This document shows, piece by piece, positions 1-10,020 of a stretch of DNA of 64,000 bases. Each line of letters opens with the position of its first letter. The first letter of the stretch is position 1. The stretch comes from Liquorilactobacillus sicerae (GTDB lineage: Bacteria > Bacillota > Bacilli > Lactobacillales > Lactobacillaceae): contig NZ_JAHAVQ010000003.1 of NCBI RefSeq assembly GCF_029916425.1, positions 150,889 through 214,888 on the forward strand. Direction: 5' to 3'. The position numbers and the translations under genes are program-made. The notes beneath the pieces are model-generated. The model saw only the letters and a program-made list of their open reading frames with translations, did not search any database and was not told where the DNA came from.

Positions 1-1095
1 TAATAACTCTGCCAGCATTGGCTTGGGCTGCTTGTCAGCCAGAATTGAAACAATCACATAAATTTTTCTTTCCTTAAAATAGGTCTGCAAGGTTTGTTTA
101 AGTTGGATAAAGGCCGCCAAATTGTGAGCACCATCCAAAACGATCAACGGCTGTTGGTTAACCAACTCAAACCTGCCCGGCCATTTAGTCTGCGCTAAGG
201 CTGCTTTAATCTCCTTGATCCGCCAGTTTAATTGCAATTGCTTGGCCATCAACAAAAAAGCACTGAGGCTTAAAGCAGCATTTGCTGGTTGAAAACTACC
301 AAGCAAGGACAGTTGCAAGTTAGTTAGTTTATAACCAAAGCCTTGATAGTTGATTATTTCTCCCCACTGTTGCGACGGGAAGGTTGCGAGTTTGAAATCC
401 TTGCCTAATTGGTAAAGTGTCGATTTAGTCTGCTGGGCTTTTTGCTCAATAACTTTTAAAGCAGCTGCTGGTAGATCACCAACTACGACTGGACGATTAG
501 GTTTAATGATTCCTGCTTTATGATTGGCAATTTCAGTCAACGTTTTGCCTAATAATTTAGCGTGATCATGGGCAACTGTCGTAATCACCGAAACTAGCGG
601 ATCAATTACATTAGTTGAGTCAAACTTGCCACCGATCCCGACTTCAATGATGGCAATGTCTGGCTTTTTGGCCGCAAAATACAAAAACATAATTGCCGTT
701 ATAATTTCAAATTCAGTTGGACCGCCTTCTTTAGCTGCCAGTTGAGCATCAAGTTGAGCAACGACCGGTTGAACTTTTCTGACCAACTTAACTAACTCTT
801 GGTCACTGATCATTTGCCCATCAAAAGTGATTCGATCATTAAATTTAATTATAAACGGTGAAGTAAACGTCCCAACGTGTAGCCCCTGGTTCAAAAACAA
901 TTCTCGCAAAAATGCAACCGTTGAACCTTTACCATTGGTCCCGGTTACATGGATCGAGCAAAATTTTTTTTCTGGATGGCCTAATTTTTCCGTAAATAAA
1001 CGCATTCGGTCCAGTTGCGGACTTTTTTTAAATTTCGTCCGGCCATGAATGAAATTTAAAGCTTCTTGATAAGTTGTAACTTTTTTGATTTGCAA
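1..1095 (-). CDS. folC: Folylpolyglutamate synthase / dihydrofolate synthase, 3' end cut by window
   Basis: Adds glutamate residues to folates in the cytoplasm (Mur-ligase fold). The visible 365 codons read LQIKKVTTYQEALNFIHG at the start, then the ATP loop VTGTNGKGST near residue 52 and the SPF and EVGIGGKFD segments of FolC. Full-length FolC is about 420-430 residues, so roughly the last 60 are outside the window. The start is a TTG at 1095 placed 5 nt after AAAGGTGAG; no ATG fits. It lies downstream of valS in the same orientation, a common lactobacillus arrangement, but a terminator at 1187-1225 separates the two. Confidence 0.93.
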   Translation of the reverse strand, partial: MQIKKVTTYQEALNFIHGRTKFKKSPQLDRMRLFTEKLGHPEKKFCSIHVTGTNGKGSTVAFLRELFLNQGLHVGTFTSPFIIKFNDRITFDGQMISDQELVKLVRKVQPVVAQLDAQLAAKEGGPTEFEIITAIMFLYFAAKKPDIAIIEVGIGGKFDSTNVIDPLVSVITTVAHDHAKLLGKTLTEIANHKAGIIKPNRPVVVGDLPAAALKVIEQKAQQTKSTLYQLGKDFKLATFPSQQWGEIINYQGFGYKLTNLQLSLLGSFQPANAALSLSAFLLMAKQLQLNWRIKEIKAALAQTKWPGRFELVNQQPLIVLDGAHNLAAFIQLKQTLQTYFKERKIYVIVSILADKQPKPMLAELL

Positions 1096-1186
1096 TTCAA
1101 CTCACCTTTCATCGATTCTCCTTACATTCTATCCTAAACCGTAATTAAAAAAAATAAGTCTGGACAACTTTTTCCGACAATTATTT

Positions 1187-1225
1187 TCAAAAAAAAGCAA
1201 AGGAACGTTTAACTTTTCCCTTGCC
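1187..1225 (-). terminator. Rho-independent terminator after valS
   Basis: On the minus strand GCAAGGGAA and TTCCTTTGC form a stem, with one G-U pair, followed by a run of eight T. Confidence 0.75.
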
Positions 1226-1279
1226 TGTTTATATTTTTATTTGATTAACTACCTGATTTTTTATTAAGCCATTTTCTTC

Positions 1280-3940
1280 CTAACCAGCTTGCAAATCCTT
1301 GATTCGTTGTTTAGCTGCTGCCTCTTTAGCTTGATACTCAATCAATTTAGCTTTTTGTTCAGCAACTACTTTTTCCGGCGCCTTAGCGACAAAACTTTGG
1401 TTGGCTAATTTCTTTTGGGCCCGCTCAACTTCGCTGGCAAATTTAGCAGCTTCTTTTTGCATCCGCTTAATTTCTTCATTAAGATCAATCAAATCCGCCA
1501 ATGGTAAATAAACTTCTGCGCCAGTGATTACCGAAGTCAGTGACAATTTAGGTGCTTTGACATCTGGAGCAATGGTTAATTTGCGGGGATGACAGAAGCG
1601 ATCGATATAATCTTGATTATCTTCAAAAATCCGTTTGGTTGCTGCGGACGTTGTTTTAATCAAGATTTCAATTGCACTGGATAATGGGGCATTGACTTCT
1701 GCACGACTATTGCGGACAGCTTTGATCAACTCAATCAAATTTTGCATTTGTTTTTCAGCAATTGGATCAGCATATTCTGGATGAGCTACCGGATAAGCTG
1801 CCGTTACCAATGATTTACCTACATGCGGCATTGCCAACCAAATTTTTTCAGTGACAAACGGCATGATTGGATGCAACAAGCGTAAAGTCTGATCAAGTAC
1901 ATAACACAAAATATGCTGTGTCTTATTCTTAAGTGCTTGATTGCTGCCATTTAAATCCTGTTTCGACATTTCAATGTACCAATCACAAAAATCATTCCAA
2001 ATGAAATTATAAAGCGTCCGGCCAGCTTCGCCAAATTCAAAGCCGTCAAACAAACGTGTTACTTCGCTAATCGTCTGATTCAATCGACTAATAATCCATT
2101 TGTCAGCTAGCTTCCAAGTAGCTTTAGCTGGTAAAGCTGCCGTTGTATCCGCAGCTAAATTCATAATTACAAAGCGGCTGGCATTCCAAATCTTATTAAT
2201 AAAGTTCCAAGCTGCATCCATTTTTTTATAACTAAAACGCACATCTTGACCAGGTGCCGATCCATTAGATAAGAACCAGCGCAAAGCATCAGCACCGTAT
2301 TTATCAATGACATCCATTGGATCAATTCCATTGCCAAGTGATTTACTCATTTTGCGTCCCTGTTCGTCTCGAATCAAGCCATGGATCAAGACATGCTGGA
2401 ATGGACGGCGACCAGTAAATTCCAAGCTTTGGAAAATCATCCGGGAAACCCAGAAAAAGATAATATCATAACCAGTTACTAAAGTATCAGTTGGAAAATA
2501 GCGCTTAAAATCAACAGCGTTTTCATCTGGCCAACCCATCGTGGAAAATGGCCATAAAGCACTAGAGAACCATGTATCCAAAACATCCGGATCTTGCTTC
2601 CAGTTTTCAGGATCTTTGGGTGCCTCTTCGCCAACGTAAACTTCACCAGTTTTTTTATGATACCAAGCTGGAATTTGGTGTCCCCACCAGAGTTGCCGCG
2701 AAATTACCCAATCATGAACATTTTCCATCCATTGAGTGAAAGTTCCTTCAAAACGTGACGGTACAAAATCAACTCGATCATCCGTTTGCTGGTTTTTTAA
2801 AGCTGCTGCTGCTAATGGTTTCATTTTAACAAACCACTGAGTCGACAGGCGTGCTTCAACTTGAACACCGGTTCGTTCTGAATGTCCAACACTATGCACA
2901 ATCGGTTCAACTTGTAATAAGTAACCCTCGTCCTTTAAGTCACTGACAATGGCCTTACGCGCTGAAAAACGATCAAGTCCTTGATACTTGCCAGCATTTT
3001 CATTCATTGTAGCATCTTCGTTCATCGTATTGATCCGCTCTAAATTGTGACGATTGCCAACCCCAAAATCATTAGGGTCATGGGCTGGTGTAATCTTAAC
3101 CATCCCAGTCCCAAAGTCAGGATCAACATAATCGTCGGCGATAATTGGGATATGACGACCTTGCAACGGTAAAACCAGCATCTTGCCAACCAACGACTGG
3201 TAGCGCTGATCACTGGGATTGACTGCAACTGCCACATCACCCATCATTGTTTCTGGACGCGTGGTAGCAATTTCAATATAATGTTCACCCTGATAAGTAT
3301 CTTTTGGATCCAAAAATGGATATTTAACATGATAAAAAGCACCTTTGACATCTTTATGAATAACTTCAATATCTGATAAGGCAGTCCGGGCTTTTGGATC
3401 CCAATTAATGATATATTCGCCCCGGTAAATCAAACCCTTCCTGTAAAGCTTAACAAAAACCCGGCGAACTGCTTGAGACAAGCCTTCATCTAAGGTAAAG
3501 CGTTCACGATCGTAGTCCAGAGAAAGGCCTAATTTGGCCCATTGTTGATGAATAATCTCCGCATATTCATTTTTCCATTTCCAGACGGTCTCAACAAATT
3601 TATCACGACCCAAATCATAACGCGAAATTCCTTGTTTGGCCAGGCGAGCTTCAACTTTGGCCTGAGTTGCGATCCCCGCATGATCCATTCCTGGCAGCCA
3701 TAATGTATCGTACCCCTGCATTCTTTTTTGCCGAATAATCATATCTTGCAAAGTTGTATCCCAGGCATGCCCCAAATGCAGCTTTCCAGTAACATTAGGC
3801 GGTGGAATAACCACTGAATAAGGTTTAGCTTGCTGATTACCGCTTGGCCGAAAAAGTTTTTCATCCAACCAGCTTTGATAACGACCCGTTTCAACCTGTT
3901 TAGGATCATATTTAGTCGACATTTTGCTTTGACGTGTCAT
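1280..3940 (-). CDS. valS: Valyl-tRNA synthetase
   Basis: Class I aminoacyl-tRNA synthetase that charges tRNA-Val. The Rossmann HIGH-type motif appears as GKLHLGHAW near residue 55 and the KMSKS motif as [11 protein letters not shown] near residue 530. The CP1 editing region ([13 protein letters not shown]) lies between them, and the C-terminal 70 residues form the lysine- and glutamate-rich coiled coil typical of ValRS. The protein has 886 residues. The start at 3940 ([11 protein letters not shown]) is chosen because AAGGGGGA lies 7 nt upstream; an in-frame ATG 42 nt further up has no such site. Transcription passes through the T-box leader at 3980-4204, so expression should follow uncharged tRNA-Val. 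Confidence 0.97.
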   Translation of the reverse strand: MTRQSKMSTKYDPKQVETGRYQSWLDEKLFRPSGNQQAKPYSVVIPPPNVTGKLHLGHAWDTTLQDMIIRQKRMQGYDTLWLPGMDHAGIATQAKVEARLAKQGISRYDLGRDKFVETVWKWKNEYAEIIHQQWAKLGLSLDYDRERFTLDEGLSQAVRRVFVKLYRKGLIYRGEYIINWDPKARTALSDIEVIHKDVKGAFYHVKYPFLDPKDTYQGEHYIEIATTRPETMMGDVAVAVNPSDQRYQSLVGKMLVLPLQGRHIPIIADDYVDPDFGTGMVKITPAHDPNDFGVGNRHNLERINTMNEDATMNENAGKYQGLDRFSARKAIVSDLKDEGYLLQVEPIVHSVGHSERTGVQVEARLSTQWFVKMKPLAAAALKNQQTDDRVDFVPSRFEGTFTQWMENVHDWVISRQLWWGHQIPAWYHKKTGEVYVGEEAPKDPENWKQDPDVLDTWFSSALWPFSTMGWPDENAVDFKRYFPTDTLVTGYDIIFFWVSRMIFQSLEFTGRRPFQHVLIHGLIRDEQGRKMSKSLGNGIDPMDVIDKYGADALRWFLSNGSAPGQDVRFSYKKMDAAWNFINKIWNASRFVIMNLAADTTAALPAKATWKLADKWIISRLNQTISEVTRLFDGFEFGEAGRTLYNFIWNDFCDWYIEMSKQDLNGSNQALKNKTQHILCYVLDQTLRLLHPIMPFVTEKIWLAMPHVGKSLVTAAYPVAHPEYADPIAEKQMQNLIELIKAVRNSRAEVNAPLSSAIEILIKTTSAATKRIFEDNQDYIDRFCHPRKLTIAPDVKAPKLSLTSVITGAEVYLPLADLIDLNEEIKRMQKEAAKFASEVERAQKKLANQSFVAKAPEKVVAEQKAKLIEYQAKEAAAKQRIKDLQAG

Positions 3941-3979
3941 CTGATTTTCCCCCTTCAATTCTTTGAGCAATTTCGAGTA

Positions 3980-4204
3980 CAAAAAAAGCCGTCCTAAAAA
4001 CTAGGACGACTTAGCCGTGGTACCACCTAAATTGAGTCTTTGACTCCACTTAAAAAGTTAACGAAACCAAGTTCCGGCCGGGCCTACTGACTTCAATCCG
4101 ACGGCTAACGAGCTACATTTAAATGCTAACTAGAAAACCTCACACTATATCCGGTTTTTTCTCTGACTAGCTAAAGTATTCAAAACTCTCGATCATTGCC
4201 TTTA
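3980..4204 (-). promoter_or_regulatory. T-box riboswitch leader of valS
   Basis: The conserved T-box AGGTGGTACCACG lies at 4015-4028 on the minus strand and is followed by a terminator hairpin (GTCCTA/TAGGAC, 3990-4008) with a T run at 3981-3987. Upstream, GCTA..AGA..AAAA pairs with TTTTCTAGTTAGC to give the distal part of stem I. A GTA triplet (Val codon) at 4114-4116 sits directly 5' of the CTCG strand that closes stem I with CGAG, which is where the specifier codon is expected. The family mechanism is that uncharged tRNA stabilises the antiterminator. The T-box call is firm; the specifier assignment is my folding by eye. Confidence 0.93.
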
Positions 4205-4210
4205 ATCGTA

Positions 4211-4239
4211 ATAATAGCTTGAAATGCCCAACTCGTCAA
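4211..4239 (-). promoter_or_regulatory. Promoter of the valS T-box transcript
   Basis: TTGACG (4234-4239) and TATTAT (4211-4216) on the minus strand are separated by 17 nt, which puts the transcript start near 4204, just before stem I of the T-box. A perfect 10-bp inverted repeat (4213-4222 and 4236-4245) overlaps both boxes. Confidence 0.7.
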
Positions 4240-4245
4240 GCTATT

Positions 4246-5463
4246 TTACAGCAATTGACTGAAACTTGGATCCTCTTTAGTCAAAAAAGTCTCGCCAACT
4301 TTAATTTCACTAATTTTAACACCTGCCAGAGCCCGCTCAAGCAAACCATTAACATCTAACCGGTTTTCATACTGACGCGTCCGATCCAATCGTGGCTTAG
4401 TTTTAGGTGCTGGTGGAGCAAAAATTGTACAGCAGTCTTCAAATGGCATGATTGATAGATCAAAAGTGCCAATTTTTTGAGCAATAGCAATAATTTCATT
4501 TTTGTCTAAGGAAACAACTGGTCGCAAAATTGGTAAATTGGTTACATCATTGATTGCAACCATGCTTTCAAGTGTCTGTGAAGCAACTTGACCAATCGAT
4601 TCACCATTAAAGATTGCCAGATCCTGACGTTTTTGTGCAACTAATGCTGCCAAACGCAACATAAAACGCCGCTGTACGGTCATTAGATAACCTTCAGGAA
4701 CGTCATGTTTGACTGTTTCCTGGATTTCAGTGAATGGTACCTCAATAAACTTGATACTACCACTAAAAACAGCTAACTTGGCCGTCAATTCTTTTGCCTT
4801 GTTCAAAGCTTGCTGACTAGTATATGGCGGACTGAAAAAATGGATCATTTCTAAATCGACACCGCGTTTCATAGCCAAATAACCAGCAACCGGCGAATCA
4901 ATTCCACCAGAAATCATTAATAAACCCTTACCGGCCGTTCCAACCGGTAAACCACCAGCTCCATCAATCTTTTGACTTGAAAGGAAGATCCCATTTTTCC
5001 TGATTTCAACTCGTAAAATCAAATCAGGCTCTTTCATTTTAACTTTGATCCCTGGAAAACTATCTAAAATCACGCCGCCTAAGAGGTCATTCATTTGATT
5101 TGTATCAAGTGAGAAATCATGATCTGAACGTCGAGTATTGATTTTAAAAGTCATTCCTGGTTTAAACTGTTCTTTGACCATCGCGACCGCTGTTTTTTTG
5201 ACGGCGTTTAAATCACGTTCGACCCTGATCGAAGGCGAAAAATTTTGAATTCCAAAAACTTTTTGCAATCGCTCGATCACTTGCTTGGCATCAGTTTCAT
5301 GCAACTGAATGTGCATCCGATCGCGATGAGCTTTGACGACAACCGCTGGAAAATCATGCAAGCTTAACCGCGTATTATAAGCTAAACGGTCAATAAAACT
5401 CCGACGGTTTTTTCCTTTGGTCGATAGTTCGCCATAACGAACCATGATTTCCGTATATTCCAC
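4246..5463 (-). CDS. thiI: tRNA 4-thiouridine synthase ThiI
   Basis: Transfers sulfur to U8 of tRNA, and in some species to ThiS for thiazole synthesis. The N-terminal [19 protein letters not shown] segment and THUMP domain (about residues 60-165) precede the PP-loop ATP site [19 protein letters not shown] (about 185-200). At 405 residues it lacks the C-terminal rhodanese domain of E. coli ThiI, as is usual in Firmicutes. The start is a GTG at 5463 with TAGGGGG 6 nt upstream; the longer frame runs back into the preceding gene. It lies 10 nt downstream of a cysteine desulfurase that should supply its persulfide. Confidence 0.95.
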   Translation of the reverse strand: MEYTEIMVRYGELSTKGKNRRSFIDRLAYNTRLSLHDFPAVVVKAHRDRMHIQLHETDAKQVIERLQKVFGIQNFSPSIRVERDLNAVKKTAVAMVKEQFKPGMTFKINTRRSDHDFSLDTNQMNDLLGGVILDSFPGIKVKMKEPDLILRVEIRKNGIFLSSQKIDGAGGLPVGTAGKGLLMISGGIDSPVAGYLAMKRGVDLEMIHFFSPPYTSQQALNKAKELTAKLAVFSGSIKFIEVPFTEIQETVKHDVPEGYLMTVQRRFMLRLAALVAQKRQDLAIFNGESIGQVASQTLESMVAINDVTNLPILRPVVSLDKNEIIAIAQKIGTFDLSIMPFEDCCTIFAPPAPKTKPRLDRTRQYENRLDVNGLLERALAGVKISEIKVGETFLTKEDPSFSQLL

Positions 5464-5473
5464 AATGTACCCC

Positions 5474-6622
5474 CTAAGAATTGATTTTGGCAAAACGTTG
5501 GTAAAGCTGATCGAAAATTTCCATGAATTGCTTGGCTTGTTCCAAAGTATTATTTTCATCGAGACTAACCCGAACAGCGGAAGTTGCAATTTTTTCTGGA
5601 ATTTTCATTGCATTCAAAGTTCCTGAGATTACATGTTTTTTCGACGAGCAAGCACTGGTCGTTGAAATATAGATCTCGTGTTCTTCAAAAGCATGAACAA
5701 TCGTTTCTCCACGTACCCCATCAATAGTAAAACACAAAATATGCGGAGCAAAATCTGAACCTACTCGAGTAAACATCGTAACTTTCGGATATTTAATTAA
5801 GCGCTCATATAAATATTGCTTAATAGCTGCTTGTTGTTTAACTTTAGTAGCCTCATCTTTTAGCAGCAAGCGCAAGGCTTTGGCCATGGCTGCAACTGCT
5901 GGTAAATTTTCAGTACCACTGCGAAGATTTTTTTCTTGACCGCCGCCGCTCATTAGTGATGCAATTTTGCGGCCACGACGTTTATACATGATACCAATTC
6001 CACGAGGAGCATGGAACTTGTGACCAGAAAAAGTCACAAAATCAACTCGATCATTCATAATCAGTTGCTGAATTCCTTTGCCGATTCCTTGGACAGCATC
6101 AATGTGATAATGAATCTTCGGATACGCTTGCAAGATCTTAGCAATTTCCAAATGGGGCTGAATTGAACCAATTTCATTATTCACTGCCATAATTGAAACC
6201 AAGATCGTATCTGGTCGAATTGCTGCTGCGACATCTGCCGGATCAACATGACCAGTTTTATCAACGGGCAAATAAGTAACTGCAAAGCCGAGCTTTTCTA
6301 ATTGCGCCATTGAATTTAATATTGCTGGGTGTTCAATACTCGAAGTAATAATATGTTTGCCATAAATATGTTTTTCAATTGCTGTCCCTTTAACGACCCA
6401 ATTATCACCTTCAGTGCCACCACTAGTAAAGAAGATCTCATCAGCTGCAACTCCTAGCAAATTCGCAATTTGCTGGCGCGACTGTTCAAGCAATCCAAAA
6501 GCTTTTTCGCCAAGTGCATGTAAAGACGAGGGATTACCCCAAATCTGTTGCGAAACCTGATCATAAGTTGCTAAAGCAGCTGTTGAAATCTTAGTTGTTG
6601 CGCTGTTATCAAAATAAATCAT
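5474..6622 (-). CDS. iscS: Cysteine desulfurase (IscS/NifS type, ThiI partner)
   Basis: PLP enzyme that moves sulfur from cysteine to an active-site cysteine and then to an acceptor. The PLP lysine is K202 in [10 protein letters not shown], the catalytic cysteine is C325 in TTSACSSKK, and the N-terminus YFDNSATT is standard. The protein has 382 residues. GGTGGA precedes the ATG at 6622. Only 10 nt separate it from thiI, so the two form an operon and tRNA thiolation is the likely main role; the separate SufS at 29.2 kb serves the SUF scaffold. Confidence 0.95.
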   Translation of the reverse strand: MIYFDNSATTKISTAALATYDQVSQQIWGNPSSLHALGEKAFGLLEQSRQQIANLLGVAADEIFFTSGGTEGDNWVVKGTAIEKHIYGKHIITSSIEHPAILNSMAQLEKLGFAVTYLPVDKTGHVDPADVAAAIRPDTILVSIMAVNNEIGSIQPHLEIAKILQAYPKIHYHIDAVQGIGKGIQQLIMNDRVDFVTFSGHKFHAPRGIGIMYKRRGRKIASLMSGGGQEKNLRSGTENLPAVAAMAKALRLLLKDEATKVKQQAAIKQYLYERLIKYPKVTMFTRVGSDFAPHILCFTIDGVRGETIVHAFEEHEIYISTTSACSSKKHVISGTLNAMKIPEKIATSAVRVSLDENNTLEQAKQFMEIFDQLYQRFAKINS

Positions 6623-6758
6623 TTATAAATTCCACCGTCCTTTAATTCTAATCAACTGCAATCTAATATAGCACAATTAACTGCTTTAGGAAAAAGCTAT
6701 GAAAAATTGTCAAAAAAAAATGATTTTGAATTAAGTCTTCATTAATAAATTTAGTCTC

Positions 6759-6784
6759 AAAAAAAAAACAGCCGATCGCTGCTT
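6759..6784 (-). terminator. Rho-independent terminator after ezrA
   Basis: CAGC/GCTG with inner C-G pairs forms a short stem on the minus strand and is followed by about nine T. It lies between ezrA and the iscS-thiI operon. Confidence 0.65.
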
Positions 6785-6806
6785 CTTGATTTTTAAATTA
6801 AAGTCT

Positions 6807-8534
6807 TTAATTTAAACTTTCTTTAGTCGGATTTTGCACATAATACTGGTTTTCTAATTTTTTATAAGCGCCCGGTTCAACTTGATCGACCGCAGTTGCA
6901 ATTTTTTCTAAACTGGCTGCATAATCAAATTTTTGCTTAAAAAGCTGATCAGCTTGGTTAGCAGCCTGAGCAACTTCTGGATAACGATTCTTATAGCGAT
7001 TAGCATACTGAAGCAATACTTCAGCTAAAGCCGCACTATCAGAAATATCATTAGTTTTTTCGGTTAACTTGTCAAGATCTGCTTGAATATCTAACAAATT
7101 TTTACTGATTTGATCCAAATCAATCTTGACCTGATCTAAATCGTTAAGTAAGCGGTCGATCTCATCACTAACGGCCAAGAAGAAATCAAGATACGATTTA
7201 GGTAAACCCGGTAAATTTTGTTTGACTAGTTTCCGATGCAGCTGATGAATCTCAAGATCGAACGCTTGAACTGCTTGGCGTGCTTCTTGTTCTTCATGCC
7301 ATAATCCTTGGATACTTTGATTAATTTTTGTCTGTCTTTCCTCAATCTGTTGCAAACTATCGACCTGCGTCTGCTGTTGCAACAAAACTTCTGAATAAAT
7401 TGGCACCCCTTCACGAATTTGGTTCGAAGTTGCCGAAAATTCATTTTCAATTTTTTTAAGGTTGACACCCAATTCCCGTCCGTCTTCCATTTCATGATGA
7501 TTAAATGAATAGTTTTGACTCAAACGATCGAGTTCAATCATTAATTCATGCTGCTGCTGGCGAGCATGCCGAACAAACTGTCCCAACTGTCGGCGCGTGT
7601 TTTCGACTTGGTGACGGGCTTTGAGTTCTTGTTCTAATTGATCATATAATTGATCAATTTTTTCAACAATTTCTTGATCGCGTTTAGCTGCAACCGAAAC
7701 CTGCAAATTTTTTAAGTCAACCAAATTTTCTCCAATTTGAGCTTGAATTTTTTTAACCTCAGCCGCTAAATCTTCCTTAAAACCATATTTTTTGGCCATC
7801 AACTGTTGAAAACCGCTCAAGATTTCCGCTAATTGGTCAGGATAAACATTTTTTTGACTCCGGTACAACTTAGGTATTTGTTTTAATTGTTCATCCAAAA
7901 TAGCGGTGTTTTTCTCTAAATGGTTCAAAATTTGATCAGCCTGAATGTAATCTCCTTTTTGAGCAAAATTAGCATATTGATCAAAGGTATTTTCCAAATT
8001 TCCTAGACTTTCTTCTAGTTTATCAATACTCGGACCATAAGAAAAATTTTTAGCTAATAGTTTTTTTCGCAAAGCTTGATATCGTTGTTCGAGCTCATGC
8101 AGCTTTTGACGATGAAGCTGATTGCTTCTCTTTAGTCTTGTAATTTCAGACCGTGTCTTATTTTCTAATTTTGCTGCCGCCTGCATTTTAGCTGCAATCA
8201 ATTTTAATTCACGATAAACTTGCATAAAATGATACTGTTTGCAAGCATCCTGTAATTCCAGTAATCTTTCTGAAATTTCTGGTAAACGATGATTGATCGA
8301 GTAAAGATAACTTTGACGGGTCTCTTCAAATTGCTGACGAGTTTGGCCGGATAAATGGATCTCTTTCATATTTGCAAGTTCATCGTTGAGAGATGACTCA
8401 ATGAATGAACTGATCTGTGCTTGCTGCTTTGAAATTTCTTGAAGGTATTTATGTTGCAAATAGAAAAAAGTAGCGTATCCAATCACTGCCACAACCACAA
8501 TTACACTTAAAATCGGTATTATCATCCGATCCAC
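6807..8534 (-). CDS. ezrA: Septation ring formation regulator EzrA
   Basis: Membrane-anchored modulator of FtsZ ring assembly in Firmicutes. Residues 5-27 (IIPILSVIVVVAVIGYATF) form one N-terminal membrane segment, and the remaining 545 residues are a long cytoplasmic coiled coil rich in Q, E, K and L without catalytic motifs. The 575-residue length matches the EzrA family (about 560-575). It is a single-gene unit between a terminator and the divergent reductase gene. EzrA next to iscS-thiI is an arrangement known from Bacilli, which supports the call. Confidence 0.92.
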   Translation of the reverse strand: MDRMIIPILSVIVVVAVIGYATFFYLQHKYLQEISKQQAQISSFIESSLNDELANMKEIHLSGQTRQQFEETRQSYLYSINHRLPEISERLLELQDACKQYHFMQVYRELKLIAAKMQAAAKLENKTRSEITRLKRSNQLHRQKLHELEQRYQALRKKLLAKNFSYGPSIDKLEESLGNLENTFDQYANFAQKGDYIQADQILNHLEKNTAILDEQLKQIPKLYRSQKNVYPDQLAEILSGFQQLMAKKYGFKEDLAAEVKKIQAQIGENLVDLKNLQVSVAAKRDQEIVEKIDQLYDQLEQELKARHQVENTRRQLGQFVRHARQQQHELMIELDRLSQNYSFNHHEMEDGRELGVNLKKIENEFSATSNQIREGVPIYSEVLLQQQTQVDSLQQIEERQTKINQSIQGLWHEEQEARQAVQAFDLEIHQLHRKLVKQNLPGLPKSYLDFFLAVSDEIDRLLNDLDQVKIDLDQISKNLLDIQADLDKLTEKTNDISDSAALAEVLLQYANRYKNRYPEVAQAANQADQLFKQKFDYAASLEKIATAVDQVEPGAYKKLENQYYVQNPTKESLN

Positions 8535-8602
8535 ACTCCTATAAAACCCTTATTTATCAATTGCTTGATTTATCACGCCAATAAAGTTAAAATCTAGTTT
8601 CA

Positions 8603-8611
8603 ATTATAACA
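8603..8611 (-). promoter_or_regulatory. Extended -10 promoter, ezrA
   Basis: TGTTATAAT on the minus strand is an extended -10 element about 70 nt before the ezrA start. No good -35 box is visible. Confidence 0.45.
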
Positions 8612-8664
8612 TAAGAAAACTCTAAGATACACGAATAACCTAAAGAAGAATTGAGGCTCAGTCC

Positions 8665-9123
8665 ATGGAAGAAAGTAATTTATTACTAAAACAATTAGTG
8701 TCTTTAACACAGGATGAAACAAATTTGACAGCAAATTTAGCCAATATTAGTGCCTTTTTATATGATCAGCTGCCAAATGTAAGCTGGAGTGGTTTTTATT
8801 TGTTCGATTCAACTGAGCAAATGTTGATTTTAGGGCCGTTTCAAGGTAAACCGGCTTGTACGCGAATTGGCATTGGTAAGGGAGTCTGCGGTCAAGCATT
8901 TCAAACAAAACAAACGATCATTGTTGAAAATGTCCACCTTTTTCCTGGACACATAGCCTGCGATTCAACTACGAATGCTGAAATCGTTGTTCCACTAACT
9001 TCAAGTCAAGGAGCAGCCGTTGGAGTCCTTGATCTTGATTCACGCAGGTTTGGACGTTTTAAAGCAAAAGATCAACAATTTTTCGAACGAATCGCGAAAA
9101 TTGCACAAAAAAATTGGGACTAG
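8665..9123 (+). CDS. GAF-domain free methionine-(R)-sulfoxide reductase
   Basis: Reduces free L-methionine-(R)-sulfoxide in the cytoplasm (fRMsr, MsrC/YebR/YtsP family). The protein is a single GAF domain of 152 residues. The three redox cysteines are present at C65, C75 and C99 (ACTRIGIGKGVCG and GHIACDS); their spacing of 10 and 24 residues equals that of E. coli C84, C94 and C118. Key GAF segments VSWSGFYLF and VGVLDLDS are intact. It is monocistronic and divergent from ezrA. Confidence 0.93.
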   Translation: MEESNLLLKQLVSLTQDETNLTANLANISAFLYDQLPNVSWSGFYLFDSTEQMLILGPFQGKPACTRIGIGKGVCGQAFQTKQTIIVENVHLFPGHIACDSTTNAEIVVPLTSSQGAAVGVLDLDSRRFGRFKAKDQQFFERIAKIAQKNWD

Positions 9124-9139
9124 TATTTGACGTCTTAAT

Positions 9140-9330
9140 TGGAATTTGGTATGATTAATTTTGTGTAAAATAATGCAGCAGTTTGCGGTAAGCTCGTCAA
9201 CATTTTGTTGCCTTAATGGTTCAATTAGTACCTCTTCGGCTGCAAGAGTGAAAATTGCAAAATGAAATGCACGAATACTAAGCAGATATTCGCTTATTTT
9301 ACTCCAAAAAAATTTATTGGAGGATTTTTT
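9140..9330 (+). promoter_or_regulatory. Possible rpsD leader with hairpin
   Basis: About 190 nt of non-coding DNA precede rpsD. It contains a hairpin (CGAATA at 9272-9277 pairing with TATTCG at 9287-9292) followed by a T-rich stretch. Ribosomal protein S4 represses its own mRNA by binding a leader pseudoknot in other bacteria. I infer, but cannot show, that this leader does the same. Confidence 0.3.
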
Positions 9331-9939
9331 ATGTCTCGTTATACTGGTCCAAGTTGGAAAATTTCACGTCGTTTAGGTATCTCTTTAAGCGGTACCGGCA
9401 AGGAATTATCACGCCGGCCATATGCTCCTGGTGATCATGGTCAAAACAATCGCCGTAAGTTATCTGAATATGGTCTGCAATTGCGTGAAAAACAGAAGCT
9501 GCGTTTAATGTATGGTTTATCAGAACGTCAATTCGCTAATTTGTTCGTTCGGGCCGGCAAGATTCGTGAAGGTCGTCATGGCGATAACTTCATGGTCTTG
9601 TTGGAACGTCGATTGGATAATTTAGTTTATCGTCTCGGTTTGGCAACAACTCGTCGTCAAGCTCGTCAGTTAGTCAATCATGGTCATGTAACCGTTAATG
9701 GCAAACGAGTTGATATTCCTTCTTTTGAAGTTGCTGTTGGCGATGTAATTTCCTTGCGTGAACGTTCTAAAGAATTACAAGTTGTTAAAGATGCTTTGGA
9801 AGCCGCAGTTGGTCGTCCACAATATCTGACATTTGATGACAATAAACTTGAAGGTACATTGACTCGTCTGCCTCAACGTGATGAACTTGAAGCTGAGATC
9901 GATGAAGCCTTGATCGTTGAATACTACAACAAACTTTAA
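9331..9939 (+). CDS. rpsD: 30S ribosomal protein S4
   Basis: Primary 16S rRNA binding protein that nucleates 30S assembly. The N-terminus [16 protein letters not shown] and the S4 RNA-binding domain ([22 protein letters not shown], about residues 91-112) are diagnostic. The protein has 202 residues against a family norm of about 200. The start at 9331 follows TGGAGG by 7 nt; an in-frame ATG 69 nt upstream lacks a ribosome site and would add a non-family extension. It is monocistronic and ends at a strong terminator. Confidence 0.97.
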   Translation: MSRYTGPSWKISRRLGISLSGTGKELSRRPYAPGDHGQNNRRKLSEYGLQLREKQKLRLMYGLSERQFANLFVRAGKIREGRHGDNFMVLLERRLDNLVYRLGLATTRRQARQLVNHGHVTVNGKRVDIPSFEVAVGDVISLRERSKELQVVKDALEAAVGRPQYLTFDDNKLEGTLTRLPQRDELEAEIDEALIVEYYNKL

Positions 9940-9952
9940 TTCATCAAAAGGA

Positions 9953-9982
9953 CAGGCTGTTTTATCAGCCTGCTTTTTTTTG
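9953..9982 (+). terminator. Rho-independent terminator after rpsD
   Basis: CAGGCTG/CAGCCTG forms a perfect 7-bp stem with a 6-nt loop followed by CTTTTTTTT. Confidence 0.92.
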
Positions 9983-10020
9983 TTAATCATCTAACCGTTA
10001 ACCTAAAAGGAATGAAAGCC

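Noticed and set aside
5444..5626. Plus-strand 60-codon frame across the thiI/iscS junction
   Set aside because: It is antisense to two firm genes, has no ribosome site and no recognisable product.
8954..9330. rpsD start at the ATG of 9262
   Set aside because: No ribosome site and a non-family extension of 23 residues; the ATG at 9331 has TGGAGG and the exact S4 N-terminus.
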